From Desulfobacteraceae bacterium (GTDB lineage: Bacteria; Desulfobacterota; Desulfobacteria; Desulfobacterales; Desulfobacteraceae), in NCBI GenBank assembly GCA_003354055.1, contig PIVQ01000355.1, positions 1-7,328 of the forward strand: a DNA stretch of 7,328 nt, written 5' to 3'. The position numbers and the translations under genes are program-made. Shown here piece by piece: positions 1-6,116 of this stretch; within the stretch, counting starts at the first letter, position 1; each line of letters starts with the position of its first letter. The notes beneath the pieces were generated by a model. The model ran no database searches, was not told the DNA's origin, and saw only the letters and a list, made by a program, of their open reading frames with translations.

Positions 1-828
1 CATGCCTGCATGCCGGGCTGCGTCATCCAGTGCTCCAACGTGTATCCGGAAAAAGACGGCACCATCCTGTGTTCTCCCATTGAATACGAAACCATGGCCC
101 TGATGGGCTCCAACCTCTGTCTGACTGAGCTGGACGCCATTGCGGTCATGAACCGCATTGCCAACGATGCCGGGGTGGACACACTGGACTGCGGGGCTGC
201 CATTGGCGTGGCCATGGAAGCCGGCCTGGCTGAGTTTGGTGATGCTAAAGCTGCCATCCGTATGATGGAAGAGATCCGGGACGCCACCCCTCTGGGACGG
301 ATCCTGGGATCCGGTGTCAAGCTGGCCGCCAAAATCTTGGGCGTACGCCACGCTCCCCATGTTCTGGGCCAGGCCCTGCCGGCCTACGAGCCCCGGGGCA
401 CAAAGGGCATGGCCATGACCTACCTGTCTACCCCCATGGGGGCGGACCACACCTTTGGATTTACCCTGCGGGATGAGGAAGATCCCACCACCAAAGAGGG
501 CAAGGTCGCCCTTTCCAAAAAATTCCAGGTTATCGGCTCCCGAATGGATGCCATGGGCATGTGCAATTTTGTCCGGTATTCAGTCCGGGACGATATGACG
601 CCGTTGCTGGATCTCATCAAGGCCCGGTTCGATGTGGTTATCGAAGCAGACGAATTTGACGCCATTGTCAAGGAAACTCTGCGCCTGGAACACCAGTTCA
701 ACTGTGATGCCGGCATCACAGCCGCCGACTACCGCTTTTCCGAAACCTTTTACGAGGAAGTCCAGCCTGAGACGGGTGAAAAAATCGATATCACCGACCA
801 GGAGAGTGCTGAGGCCAGGTCTTGGTAA
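1..828 (+). CDS. aor: Aldehyde:ferredoxin oxidoreductase, C-terminal part (5' end outside window)
   Basis: This is the C-terminal ~275 residues of a tungsten (or molybdenum) pterin enzyme that oxidises aldehydes to carboxylic acids with ferredoxin as electron acceptor; family members are usually about 600 residues and cytoplasmic. The frame is open from base 1 and begins HACMPGCVIQC, so two cysteines of the family's CxxCxxxC [4Fe-4S] motif are visible and the first should lie just upstream of the window. Other family landmarks are CSPIEYETMALMGSN (nt 70-114), the pterin-binding NDAGVDT stretch (nt 163-183), YEPRGTKGM followed by GADH (about nt 385-453), and DAMGMC (nt 547-564). The last matches the DxxGxC motif carrying the fourth cluster cysteine. 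The TAA stop lies inside the next gene, a MoaD-like carrier, which suggests cotranslation and fits cofactor supply. The aldehyde substrate and the metal (W or Mo) cannot be read from this fragment. No frameshift is seen. Family assignment is secure; the exact subfamily is not. Confidence 0.93.
   Translation, partial: HACMPGCVIQCSNVYPEKDGTILCSPIEYETMALMGSNLCLTELDAIAVMNRIANDAGVDTLDCGAAIGVAMEAGLAEFGDAKAAIRMMEEIRDATPLGRILGSGVKLAAKILGVRHAPHVLGQALPAYEPRGTKGMAMTYLSTPMGADHTFGFTLRDEEDPTTKEGKVALSKKFQVIGSRMDAMGMCNFVRYSVRDDMTPLLDLIKARFDVVIEADEFDAIVKETLRLEHQFNCDAGITAADYRFSETFYEEVQPETGEKIDITDQESAEARSW
811..814 (+). promoter_or_regulatory. Ribosome binding site that fixes the TTG start of the MoaD-like gene
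   Basis: GAGG lies 7 nt before the TTG at 822, inside the 3' end of the AOR coding region. A stronger purine run, AGGAGAG at 800-806, lies 15 nt upstream, which is long for initiation. With an in-frame TGA at 810-812 there is no upstream alternative start, so the TTG call rests on this site. Initiation probably depends on ribosomes finishing AOR. Confidence 0.55.
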
Positions 829-1040
829 CACTCCGGTTCAAATTGTCGGACAGGTCAGATTTTGAGGTCCCTTTGTCCGGGCCGGAAAACCTGGGGGACC
901 TGCTGGGTCGGGTCTCCCGGGATTCCGGAATCGAACTTGGCCGAGTTATCGCCATCCGGCAGGGCAAGGTGGTGGCCGGTCATAAGGCCGTTGAAGATCA
1001 GGATATCATAGAGATATACCCGGCCATATCCGGCGGATAA
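822..1040 (+). CDS. moaD: MoaD/ThiS-like ubiquitin-fold sulfur carrier, probably serving the AOR cofactor
   Basis: This is a 72-residue protein of the MoaD/ThiS sulfur-carrier type. In this family the C-terminal Gly-Gly is adenylated and thiocarboxylated, then donates sulfur; for MoaD the acceptor is molybdopterin. The visible evidence is the small size, a beta-grasp-like pattern, the segment LGRVIAIRQGKVV, the EDQDIIEIYP segment that resembles the family's 'DGDxIEIxPP' ending, and the terminal ISGG directly before TAA. The only possible start in this frame after an upstream in-frame TGA (810-812) is TTG at 822. It overlaps the last 7 bp of the AOR gene, with GAGG at 811-814 as ribosome binding site. 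The overlap with AOR favours a role in tungsto/molybdopterin synthesis over thiamine. A ThiS role cannot be excluded on sequence alone. No partner MoaE or MoeB/ThiF-like gene is visible here. Confidence 0.86.
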   Translation: MVTLRFKLSDRSDFEVPLSGPENLGDLLGRVSRDSGIELGRVIAIRQGKVVAGHKAVEDQDIIEIYPAISGG

Positions 1041-1046
1041 AAAAAG

Positions 1047-1078
1047 TGGCCTGTTCTGCGCACCAGCGGGGCAGGCCA
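1047..1078 (+). terminator. Probable intrinsic-type terminator after the AOR/MoaD unit
   Basis: The arms TGGCCTG (1047-1053) and CAGGCCA (1072-1078) pair perfectly over 7 bp. Allowing G-U pairs, the stem continues inward (1054-1059 with 1066-1071) to about 13 bp with a 6-nt loop. It begins 7 nt after the MoaD-like stop. An A-rich run precedes it, but only a weak pyrimidine tract (TCTTCTCC) follows, so termination may be partial or bidirectional; there is no clean poly-U tail. Confidence 0.55.
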
Positions 1079-1258
1079 TCTTCTCCACGCTTATCCATCC
1101 CAAATTGCCGTTTCCCCTGCATGATCCTCATGGATCCCCAAATGATTCCTTCTTTCGCCCTGCAACGCCGGATCCTTGACTTGTACTTCCTATTCATCTA
1201 AGGGTATATCTGATTAAGGGGATAATGTGTTTTCGCCGGAAAGGAGAAATGCAGGGCA
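1079..1258. other. Intergenic leader before the sensor kinase gene
   Basis: I see no gene here; with the hairpin it forms a 218-bp gap between MoaD and the kinase. It contains a small inverted repeat, GATCC-TCAT-GGATC (1123-1136), and a second GGATCC further on (1170-1175). Weak promoter-like elements are TTGTAC (1181-1186) with TATATC (1205-1210) at 18-nt spacing, and an isolated GATAAT (1221-1226) without a convincing -35 partner. A reverse ORF across part of it has no recognisable protein features. Confidence 0.4.
1241..1246 (+). promoter_or_regulatory. Ribosome binding site that decides the kinase start
   Basis: AAGGAG ends 12 nt before the ATG at 1259. Another ATG at 1249 is closer but is only 2 nt from the site and in a different frame that reaches a stop after about 45 codons. 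The 1259 start opens a frame with a sensible membrane N-terminus, so it is preferred. Confidence 0.6.
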
Positions 1259-3454
1259 ATGGTATCTTTTTTCAGAAATCTTCAGATCCGTTCCAAGTTG
1301 CTGGTGGGCTATACTCTGATTTTTGTTCTCTCCACTCTGTCCGGTGGTACTGCTGTCTATTACCGGGTCAAATCAACTATTGAAGCCAATATTGAAAGCG
1401 AATTAAAGAACTCCACGGAAACCATTCTTAATATGGTGAAGACCGCAGCCGACACCTCCATAAAAAACCATCTCAGGGCAGTGGCGGAAAAAAACAAACA
1501 GATTGTGGCATCTATACAAAGGGAATACCAGGGTAACGGCGGGACGCAAGAGGCTGCCAAAGCAGCAGCCAAAAAAATTCTTCTTAGCCAGACCATCGGG
1601 AAAACAGGCTACATTTATTGCGTGAGAAGCGACGGTATTGCCCCGATTCACCCCAGACCCGGGGTGGCAGGGAAGAATTTTCTGACTGAATGGTTTGTCA
1701 GGGACCAAATTCGTTTGAAGGAAGGGTATCTGGAATATGACTGGCAAAACCCGGAGGAAACTAAAAGAAAACCAAAGGCCTTATACATGAGCTACTTTAA
1801 GCCCTGGGACTGGATCATATCCGCCTCTTCCTACAGGGATGAATTCCGGGAGCTGATTAAAGTTTCGGATTTCAGGGACAGTATACTGGCCCTTACCTTT
1901 GGCAAAACCGGGTATGCTTATGTCCTGGACGGCAAGGGCAATCTGATTGTCCACCCGACTCTTTCAGGCAATTACATGGATGTCCAGGGAAGGGACGGTG
2001 AATTTTTCGTCAGGGATATCTGTGATCTGAAAAATGGAAAACTGATCTACTCATGGAAAAATCCAGGGGAGCCTGACTTCAGGGAAAAGATCGTTTTTTT
2101 CAACTATATCCCGGAGTATGACTGGATCGTGGTCTGTTCCGGTTACCTGGATGAAATCTACGCCCCTCTTGCGGCCATCAGAAATATTCTTTTGCTGACT
2201 ATCTGCCTGATCCTGGCCCTGGTAATAGTCTCTTCTTTGTGGATCGACCGGTTAGTGACACTCCCCCTGAGACATTTGATGAATCGGTTTGCCCTTGGGG
2301 CCTCAGGCGATTTTGGCGTAAGGATGCCTGTCAATTCCAAAGACGAAATCGGACAATTGGCCGCTTTTTTTAATAAGTTCATGAAAACAATTGATATCTA
2401 TCATTCAGACCTCAATGCGGAGATGGAAAAACAAAAGCGTAGCCAGACAGCCCTTCGCCTTTCCGAAGAGATGTTTTCCAAGGCCTTTCGGAGCAGTCCC
2501 AGCGGGATGTTCATTGCCTCCTTAAAGGACGGCCGGGTTATCAATGTCAATGACAGTTTTCTGGCCTGCACCGGGTATGAGGAAAGCTATGTCATGGACC
2601 ATGACCTGATTGAACTGGGATTTTTCCAGGACAGGGCCGAAGGGCTCGAACTCATGAAAACCCTGGCCCGGGAGCGGCGGCTTAAAACCGTTGACATCCG
2701 CTTCAGGACCGCTGACGGTAAAAAACGGACCGGTCTGGTTTCCGCAGAGATTGTCGAACTCTGGGGGGAGTCCTGCGTTCTGGCGGCCTTGGAGGACCTT
2801 ACGGAATCCAAACGCCTGGAACGGGAGATCCTGAACATCAGCGAAAGGGAGCGTCAGAAAATCGCCATGGATCTACATGACGATCTGTGTCCTCAGCTCA
2901 TGGGCATAGAGGTCATGACCAAGATTCTCACGGAAAAATTAGCCGACCAGGCCGTGGATGGGACTCAAGATGCTGAAAAGATAAGGCAGCTTATTCTGGA
3001 TACCATTGCCAAAACCCGGCAATTGTCCAGGGGATTGAGCCCGATCAACCTTACGGACAGAGGATTTGACGCCTCCCTTGAAGAGTTGGCCGCCTATGTG
3101 AACGAGGTCTTTAACATTGCCTGTGTCTTTAACTATAACGGGAAGTCCGGTATTCTTACCACTGATGTAGCCACCCATCTCTACTATATTGCCCATGAGG
3201 CTGTCCACAATGCTGCCCGGCATTCCCAGGCCAAAAATATTTTAATAGGCTTGACGATCAGTGACCAAAAGATAACACTTGGCATCGGCGACGACGGTAT
3301 CGGTATGGATGAAACCCGGCCCTCCCGGGGAATGGGGTTGAAGATTATGAGTTTCAGGGCCAGCAGAATCGGCGCGGACTTTGTTATATCTCAAAACCAG
3401 GGCAGGGGGACTCTTGTGAAAATCGAAATCAATCGTTCTTTGCAGGACTTATAG
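1259..3454 (+). CDS. Membrane sensor histidine kinase: tandem Cache, HAMP, PAS, HisKA_3, HATPase
   Basis: This is a 731-residue inner-membrane sensor kinase that should autophosphorylate and pass phosphate to the adjacent response regulator. In order: TM1 at about residues 13-35; an extracytoplasmic region of about 270 residues with two Cache modules, each marked by a GKTGY motif (from 114 and from 215); TM2 at about 310-328; HAMP to about 380; PAS at about 400-520; HisKA_3 dimerisation domain at about 522-600 with the H-box ERQKIAMDLHDDL and phospho-accepting H540; HATPase at about 635-728. The ATPase shows the N-box HEAVHNAARHS (646-656), the G1 motif DDGIGM (678-683) and the G2 motif GMGLKI (691-696). 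All catalytic landmarks are present, so the kinase should be active. The H-box reads HDDLCPQL, with Cys where Gly is usual. Cache domains commonly bind small organic acids or amino acids; the ligand here is unknown. Its stop is followed 10 bp later by the regulator, so the two form a cotranscribed pair. Confidence 0.93.
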   Translation: MVSFFRNLQIRSKLLVGYTLIFVLSTLSGGTAVYYRVKSTIEANIESELKNSTETILNMVKTAADTSIKNHLRAVAEKNKQIVASIQREYQGNGGTQEAAKAAAKKILLSQTIGKTGYIYCVRSDGIAPIHPRPGVAGKNFLTEWFVRDQIRLKEGYLEYDWQNPEETKRKPKALYMSYFKPWDWIISASSYRDEFRELIKVSDFRDSILALTFGKTGYAYVLDGKGNLIVHPTLSGNYMDVQGRDGEFFVRDICDLKNGKLIYSWKNPGEPDFREKIVFFNYIPEYDWIVVCSGYLDEIYAPLAAIRNILLLTICLILALVIVSSLWIDRLVTLPLRHLMNRFALGASGDFGVRMPVNSKDEIGQLAAFFNKFMKTIDIYHSDLNAEMEKQKRSQTALRLSEEMFSKAFRSSPSGMFIASLKDGRVINVNDSFLACTGYEESYVMDHDLIELGFFQDRAEGLELMKTLARERRLKTVDIRFRTADGKKRTGLVSAEIVELWGESCVLAALEDLTESKRLEREILNISERERQKIAMDLHDDLCPQLMGIEVMTKILTEKLADQAVDGTQDAEKIRQLILDTIAKTRQLSRGLSPINLTDRGFDASLEELAAYVNEVFNIACVFNYNGKSGILTTDVATHLYYIAHEAVHNAARHSQAKNILIGLTISDQKITLGIGDDGIGMDETRPSRGMGLKIMSFRASRIGADFVISQNQGRGTLVKIEINRSLQDL
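1598..2158 (+). repeat. Internal duplication within the kinase: two related Cache modules
   Basis: Residues 114-196 and 215-300 of the kinase align by eye with a period of about 101 residues. Matching blocks are GKTGYIYCV/GKTGYAYVL, PIHPRP/IVHPTL, EWFVRDQI/EFFVRDIC, LEYDWQNPEE/LIYSWKNPGE and PWDWIISASSYRDEF/EYDWIVVCSGYLDEI. This is a protein-level repeat (tandem Cache), not a mobile DNA repeat; the DNA itself has diverged. Confidence 0.8.
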
Positions 3455-3464
3455 GAATTGGCCC

Positions 3465-4163
3465 ATGATCTCTTCTGAAAACAAGATTAAAATATTGATT
3501 GTAGAAGATCATCCCATCTTCCGCATGGGCATGACCGAATTAATCAACCGTGAAAAAGACATGGAAGTCTGCGGCGGGGCCGAGGATGTGGCAGGTGCCA
3601 GGGCCCTTATCCGGGAACATAGTCCCGATCTTGTTGTGGTTGATCTGTCCCTTAAAAACAGTAACGGCATCGACCTTGTAAAAGAACTTAAGAGTGAGCA
3701 AAATAGGATTTCCATTCTGGTGCTGACCATGCACGACGAAGCCCTGCATGCGGAGCGCTGCATCAAAGCCGGGGCCAAGGGATATATCATGAAGGAGGAG
3801 GCCTCCACATCCGTGGTCAAGGCCATCCGGGAAATCCTCTCCGGCAACCTCTATGTCAGCAATCGGGTGATGAGCCATATTCTCAATAAGTTCCGAAACC
3901 AGCCGTCCGCCCCCCAGGAATCTCCCTTAAAACGCCTGACAGACCGTGAAATGGAAATATTTCAGTTCATGGGAAAAGGATATGCCTCGGGTGAAATCGC
4001 AAAACACCTGAACATCAGCGTAAAAACCATCGGTACCTACCGGGAACGGATCAAGATAAAGCTGAATATCAACCACAGCGGTCGCCTGGTCCGCCATGCC
4101 GTAATCTGGGTGGAAACCGGCGTATTTGACGCCCCCCTGGCCGACACACGACAGTCTTTGTAG
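3465..4163 (+). CDS. NarL/LuxR-family response regulator (REC-HTH), partner of the upstream kinase
   Basis: This is a 232-residue cytoplasmic DNA-binding regulator. The receiver domain (about 7-125) has the acidic pair E14/D15, the phosphorylation site D60 in VVVDLSL, T88 in LVLTMHD and K110 in YIMKEEA, so all switch residues are present. A linker rich in Pro/Gln (about 147-155) leads to a GerE/LuxR helix-turn-helix (about 157-205) with LTDREMEIFQFMGKG and the recognition region ISVKTIGTYRERIKIKL. HisKA_3 kinases characteristically pair with NarL-type regulators, which supports phosphotransfer from the upstream gene. AGGA (3453-3456), overlapping the kinase stop, is a suitable ribosome binding site 8 nt before the ATG. 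A tail of about 20 residues beyond the HTH is unremarkable. Target promoters are unknown; the gap before livG and the gap before the kinase are the nearest candidates. Confidence 0.94.
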   Translation: MISSENKIKILIVEDHPIFRMGMTELINREKDMEVCGGAEDVAGARALIREHSPDLVVVDLSLKNSNGIDLVKELKSEQNRISILVLTMHDEALHAERCIKAGAKGYIMKEEASTSVVKAIREILSGNLYVSNRVMSHILNKFRNQPSAPQESPLKRLTDREMEIFQFMGKGYASGEIAKHLNISVKTIGTYRERIKIKLNINHSGRLVRHAVIWVETGVFDAPLADTRQSL

Positions 4164-4339
4164 GTCATTGCACCACAATTATTTGGATCATTCCCCTACA
4201 TCATTATGGTGGGTTCGCTGATTGACGAAGGCCCCCCATCTTTCCTACAACTTGGTATCTGACCTTTGGATTCGTATTTGAATAACGCTGAGCGGCGCGG
4301 AGTGGTTTTCACCCAATAAACCAAGGTTGAGGAGAGCCC
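4164..4339. promoter_or_regulatory. Regulatory gap before the ABC importer genes, with candidate promoter and inverted repeat
   Basis: This 176-bp gene-free stretch separates the regulator from livG. It holds an imperfect inverted repeat, CACCACAAT (4171-4179) against ATTATGGTG (4203-4211), 8 of 9 positions pairing across a 23-nt spacer. A sigma-70-like pair follows: TTGACG (4222-4227) and TACAAC (4246-4251) at 18-nt spacing. Nearer the gene are CGCT-G-AGCG (4286-4294) and a weak hairpin TGGTTT/AAACCA (4303-4308/4318-4323), then the AGGAG ribosome binding site at 4330-4334. No strong terminator with a T-run is seen after the regulator, so read-through into livG is possible. These sites are read by eye and are tentative. 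Confidence 0.4.
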
Positions 4340-5170
4340 ATGAGTATTCTTTGTGTTGATGATGTTTCCCTGTCCTTTGGCGGCCTGAATGTGCTGAACG
4401 ATATCTCATTTAAGGTAAATGAAGGAGAAATCTTTGCCATCATCGGGCCCAACGGGGCAGGCAAGACCTCTATATTGAATATCATATCCGGTTTTTACCG
4501 GCCCAAAACGGGACAGGTGTTTTTTGAGGACGAAGAGATTACCCGTATGCCTGCGGACAAACGGGCAGCATTAGGGCTTGGCAGGACCTTCCAGAATATC
4601 GCCCTCTACCATGGGATGTCCGTGCTGGACAACATCAAGCTGGGCGCCCATACCCATCTGAAAACAGGGTTGCTCTCAAGCCTCTGGTACTGGGGATCGG
4701 CCCACAAAGAAGAGATGGCCTTAAGGGAGAAAATCGAAGAGGAGATTATTGAGTTTCTGGAGATCGAAACCATCCGGAAACAGCCGGTATCTGCCCTGGC
4801 TTATGGCCTGCAGAAAAGGGTGGAACTGGCACGGGCCCTTGCCATGCGTCCCAAAATTCTTCTTATGGATGAACCTGTGGCCGGTATGAATGCCGAAGAG
4901 ACCGAAGACATGGCCCGGTTTATCCTGGACATCAAAGAAGAGCATAATATCACCGTGGTCCTCATTGAGCATGACATGAAAATGGTCATGGACATTTCAG
5001 ACCGGATCCTGGTGGTCAATTTCGGTCAGGCCCTGGCCCAGGGCACTCCGGCCGAGGTACAGCAGCACCCTGAAGTTATCAAAGCCTATCTGGGTGAAAA
5101 AAAAGGCGGGGGAAAAGATAGGAACCCGTGCGAGACCGAGACAATCGACAGATTAAAGGAGACTGCCTGA
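4340..5170 (+). CDS. livG: Branched-chain amino acid-type (HAAT/LIV) ABC importer ATPase, LivG-like
   Basis: This is a 276-residue cytoplasmic ATPase that powers a LIV-type importer. It has Walker A GPNGAGKT (36-43), a Q-loop in GRTFQN (Q85), the signature LAYGLQKR (153-160), Walker B ILLMDEP (173-179), a D-loop-like AGMNAEE (181-187) and the H-loop in IEHDMKMVM (H211). GRTFQN, YGLQ and EHDMK are typical of LivG as opposed to LivF. The fold should end near AYLGE (residue 253); a further 20-odd hydrophilic residues with one Cys follow. AGGAG at 4330-4334 is 5 nt from the ATG. The livH start lies 1 nt past this stop, and its ribosome binding site (AAAGGAG, 5155-5161) is inside this gene's 3' end, so translation is probably coupled. 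Family members carry branched-chain amino acids but also amides, urea or aromatic and short-chain acids, so the substrate is open. Confidence 0.93.
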   Translation: MSILCVDDVSLSFGGLNVLNDISFKVNEGEIFAIIGPNGAGKTSILNIISGFYRPKTGQVFFEDEEITRMPADKRAALGLGRTFQNIALYHGMSVLDNIKLGAHTHLKTGLLSSLWYWGSAHKEEMALREKIEEEIIEFLEIETIRKQPVSALAYGLQKRVELARALAMRPKILLMDEPVAGMNAEETEDMARFILDIKEEHNITVVLIEHDMKMVMDISDRILVVNFGQALAQGTPAEVQQHPEVIKAYLGEKKGGGKDRNPCETETIDRLKETA

Positions 5171-5171
5171 T

Positions 5172-6056
5172 ATGGATATTTTTCTTCAGCTGGTTGTCAG
5201 CGGTTTTTTGGTTGGCGGCATCTATGCCCTTATCGCCCTGGGCTTTGTCCTCATTTACAAGGCCACGAATATTATCAATTTTGCAACCGGTGAATTCATG
5301 ATGATCGGGGCTTATATTTTTTATACCCTCATGGTCTACCTAAAATTGTCCCCCTTTATCGGGTTTCCTCTGGTCATAGTCTGTGCCGCTCTCCTGGGCG
5401 CCCTGGTTGAGCGGTTTATCTTAAGACATATGCTGGGCCAGCCCAATATCAGCATCGTCATGGTCACCATCGGACTCAGCTCCATTCTGCTGGGGGTGGC
5501 GGAAATGATCTGGGGATCAAGTTTCAGGAGTTTTCCCCCTCTTTTTCCCAGAAAACCAATTATCCTGGGAGAGATCGTATTGCGCTCCAACCTCTTTTAC
5601 GGATTTTTACTGGCCATGGCCGTGGTGATCATCTTTTTGATCCTGTTCAAATATGCACGGGTGGGGGTTGCCATGCGGGCCACGGCCAACGACCAGATTG
5701 CCGCCTTTTCCATGGGCATCAATGTCAAAACCATGTTTACCATTTCCTGGGCCTTTGGCGCCATTGCCGCCTCCATAGGCGGTATCATCATCGGTAATAT
5801 CGGCGGTGTTCAGCCCACTCTGGGCCATATCGGGCTTAAAATATTTCCCATCGTGATCTTAGGAGGCCTGGATTCCATTATCGGGGCTGTGGTGGGCGGG
5901 TTCCTTGTGGGTATCCTGGAAAACCTGGCCGGTGGATATCTGGATCCTTACTTTCACGGCGGGGTCAAAGATCTTGCTCCCTTTGTGGTGCTGATCTTCA
6001 TTCTGCTGATCAAACCCTACGGCCTCTTCGGTACCAGGGAACTGGAAAGACTGTAA
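5172..6056 (+). CDS. livH: LIV-type ABC importer permease, LivH-like
   Basis: This is a 294-residue inner-membrane permease with about eight hydrophobic segments (roughly 6-29, 41-56, 62-85, 94-114, 141-160, 187-208, 222-250, 269-281). Family features are NFATGEFMMIGAY (36-48), the cytoplasmic coupling loop RVGVAMRATANDQIAAFSMG (164-183) that contacts the ATPase, GGLDSIIGAVVGG (231-243) and the C-terminal KPYGLFG (281-287). Length and architecture are normal for LivH. It should pair with LivM as a heterodimer forming the translocation path. The ATG is 1 nt after livG's stop, with AAAGGAG 10 nt upstream. Substrate cannot be deduced from the permease. Confidence 0.94.
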   Translation: MDIFLQLVVSGFLVGGIYALIALGFVLIYKATNIINFATGEFMMIGAYIFYTLMVYLKLSPFIGFPLVIVCAALLGALVERFILRHMLGQPNISIVMVTIGLSSILLGVAEMIWGSSFRSFPPLFPRKPIILGEIVLRSNLFYGFLLAMAVVIIFLILFKYARVGVAMRATANDQIAAFSMGINVKTMFTISWAFGAIAASIGGIIIGNIGGVQPTLGHIGLKIFPIVILGGLDSIIGAVVGGFLVGILENLAGGYLDPYFHGGVKDLAPFVVLIFILLIKPYGLFGTRELERL

Positions 6057-6116
6057 ATTATAGATTGGCAGGCATTTAGTAACCCGGCTCGATTTTAAAT
6101 AGGAGGATACGCATCC

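Noticed and set aside
632..865. Forward-strand ORF of 77 codons across the AOR/MoaD junction
   Set aside because: It is a shifted frame over two well-supported genes with no recognisable protein features.
1006..1197. Reverse-strand ORF of 63 codons covering much of the MoaD-kinase gap
   Set aside because: It overlaps the MoaD 3' end and the hairpin; its peptide is basic and without recognisable features.
1403..1747. Reverse-strand ORF of 114 codons opposite the kinase sensor region
   Set aside because: The sense frame has clear Cache motifs; the antisense peptide resembles nothing recognisable.
4266..4285. Small palindrome-like ATTCG-TATT-TGAAT before livG
   Set aside because: Only four Watson-Crick pairs plus one G-U; too weak to call an operator or RNA structure.
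6057..6116. Possible sigma-54-like TGGCAGGCATT in the livH-livM gap
   Set aside because: It has the GG element but lacks the downstream GC at correct spacing, and neither visible regulator has the sigma-54 activator AAA+ domain.
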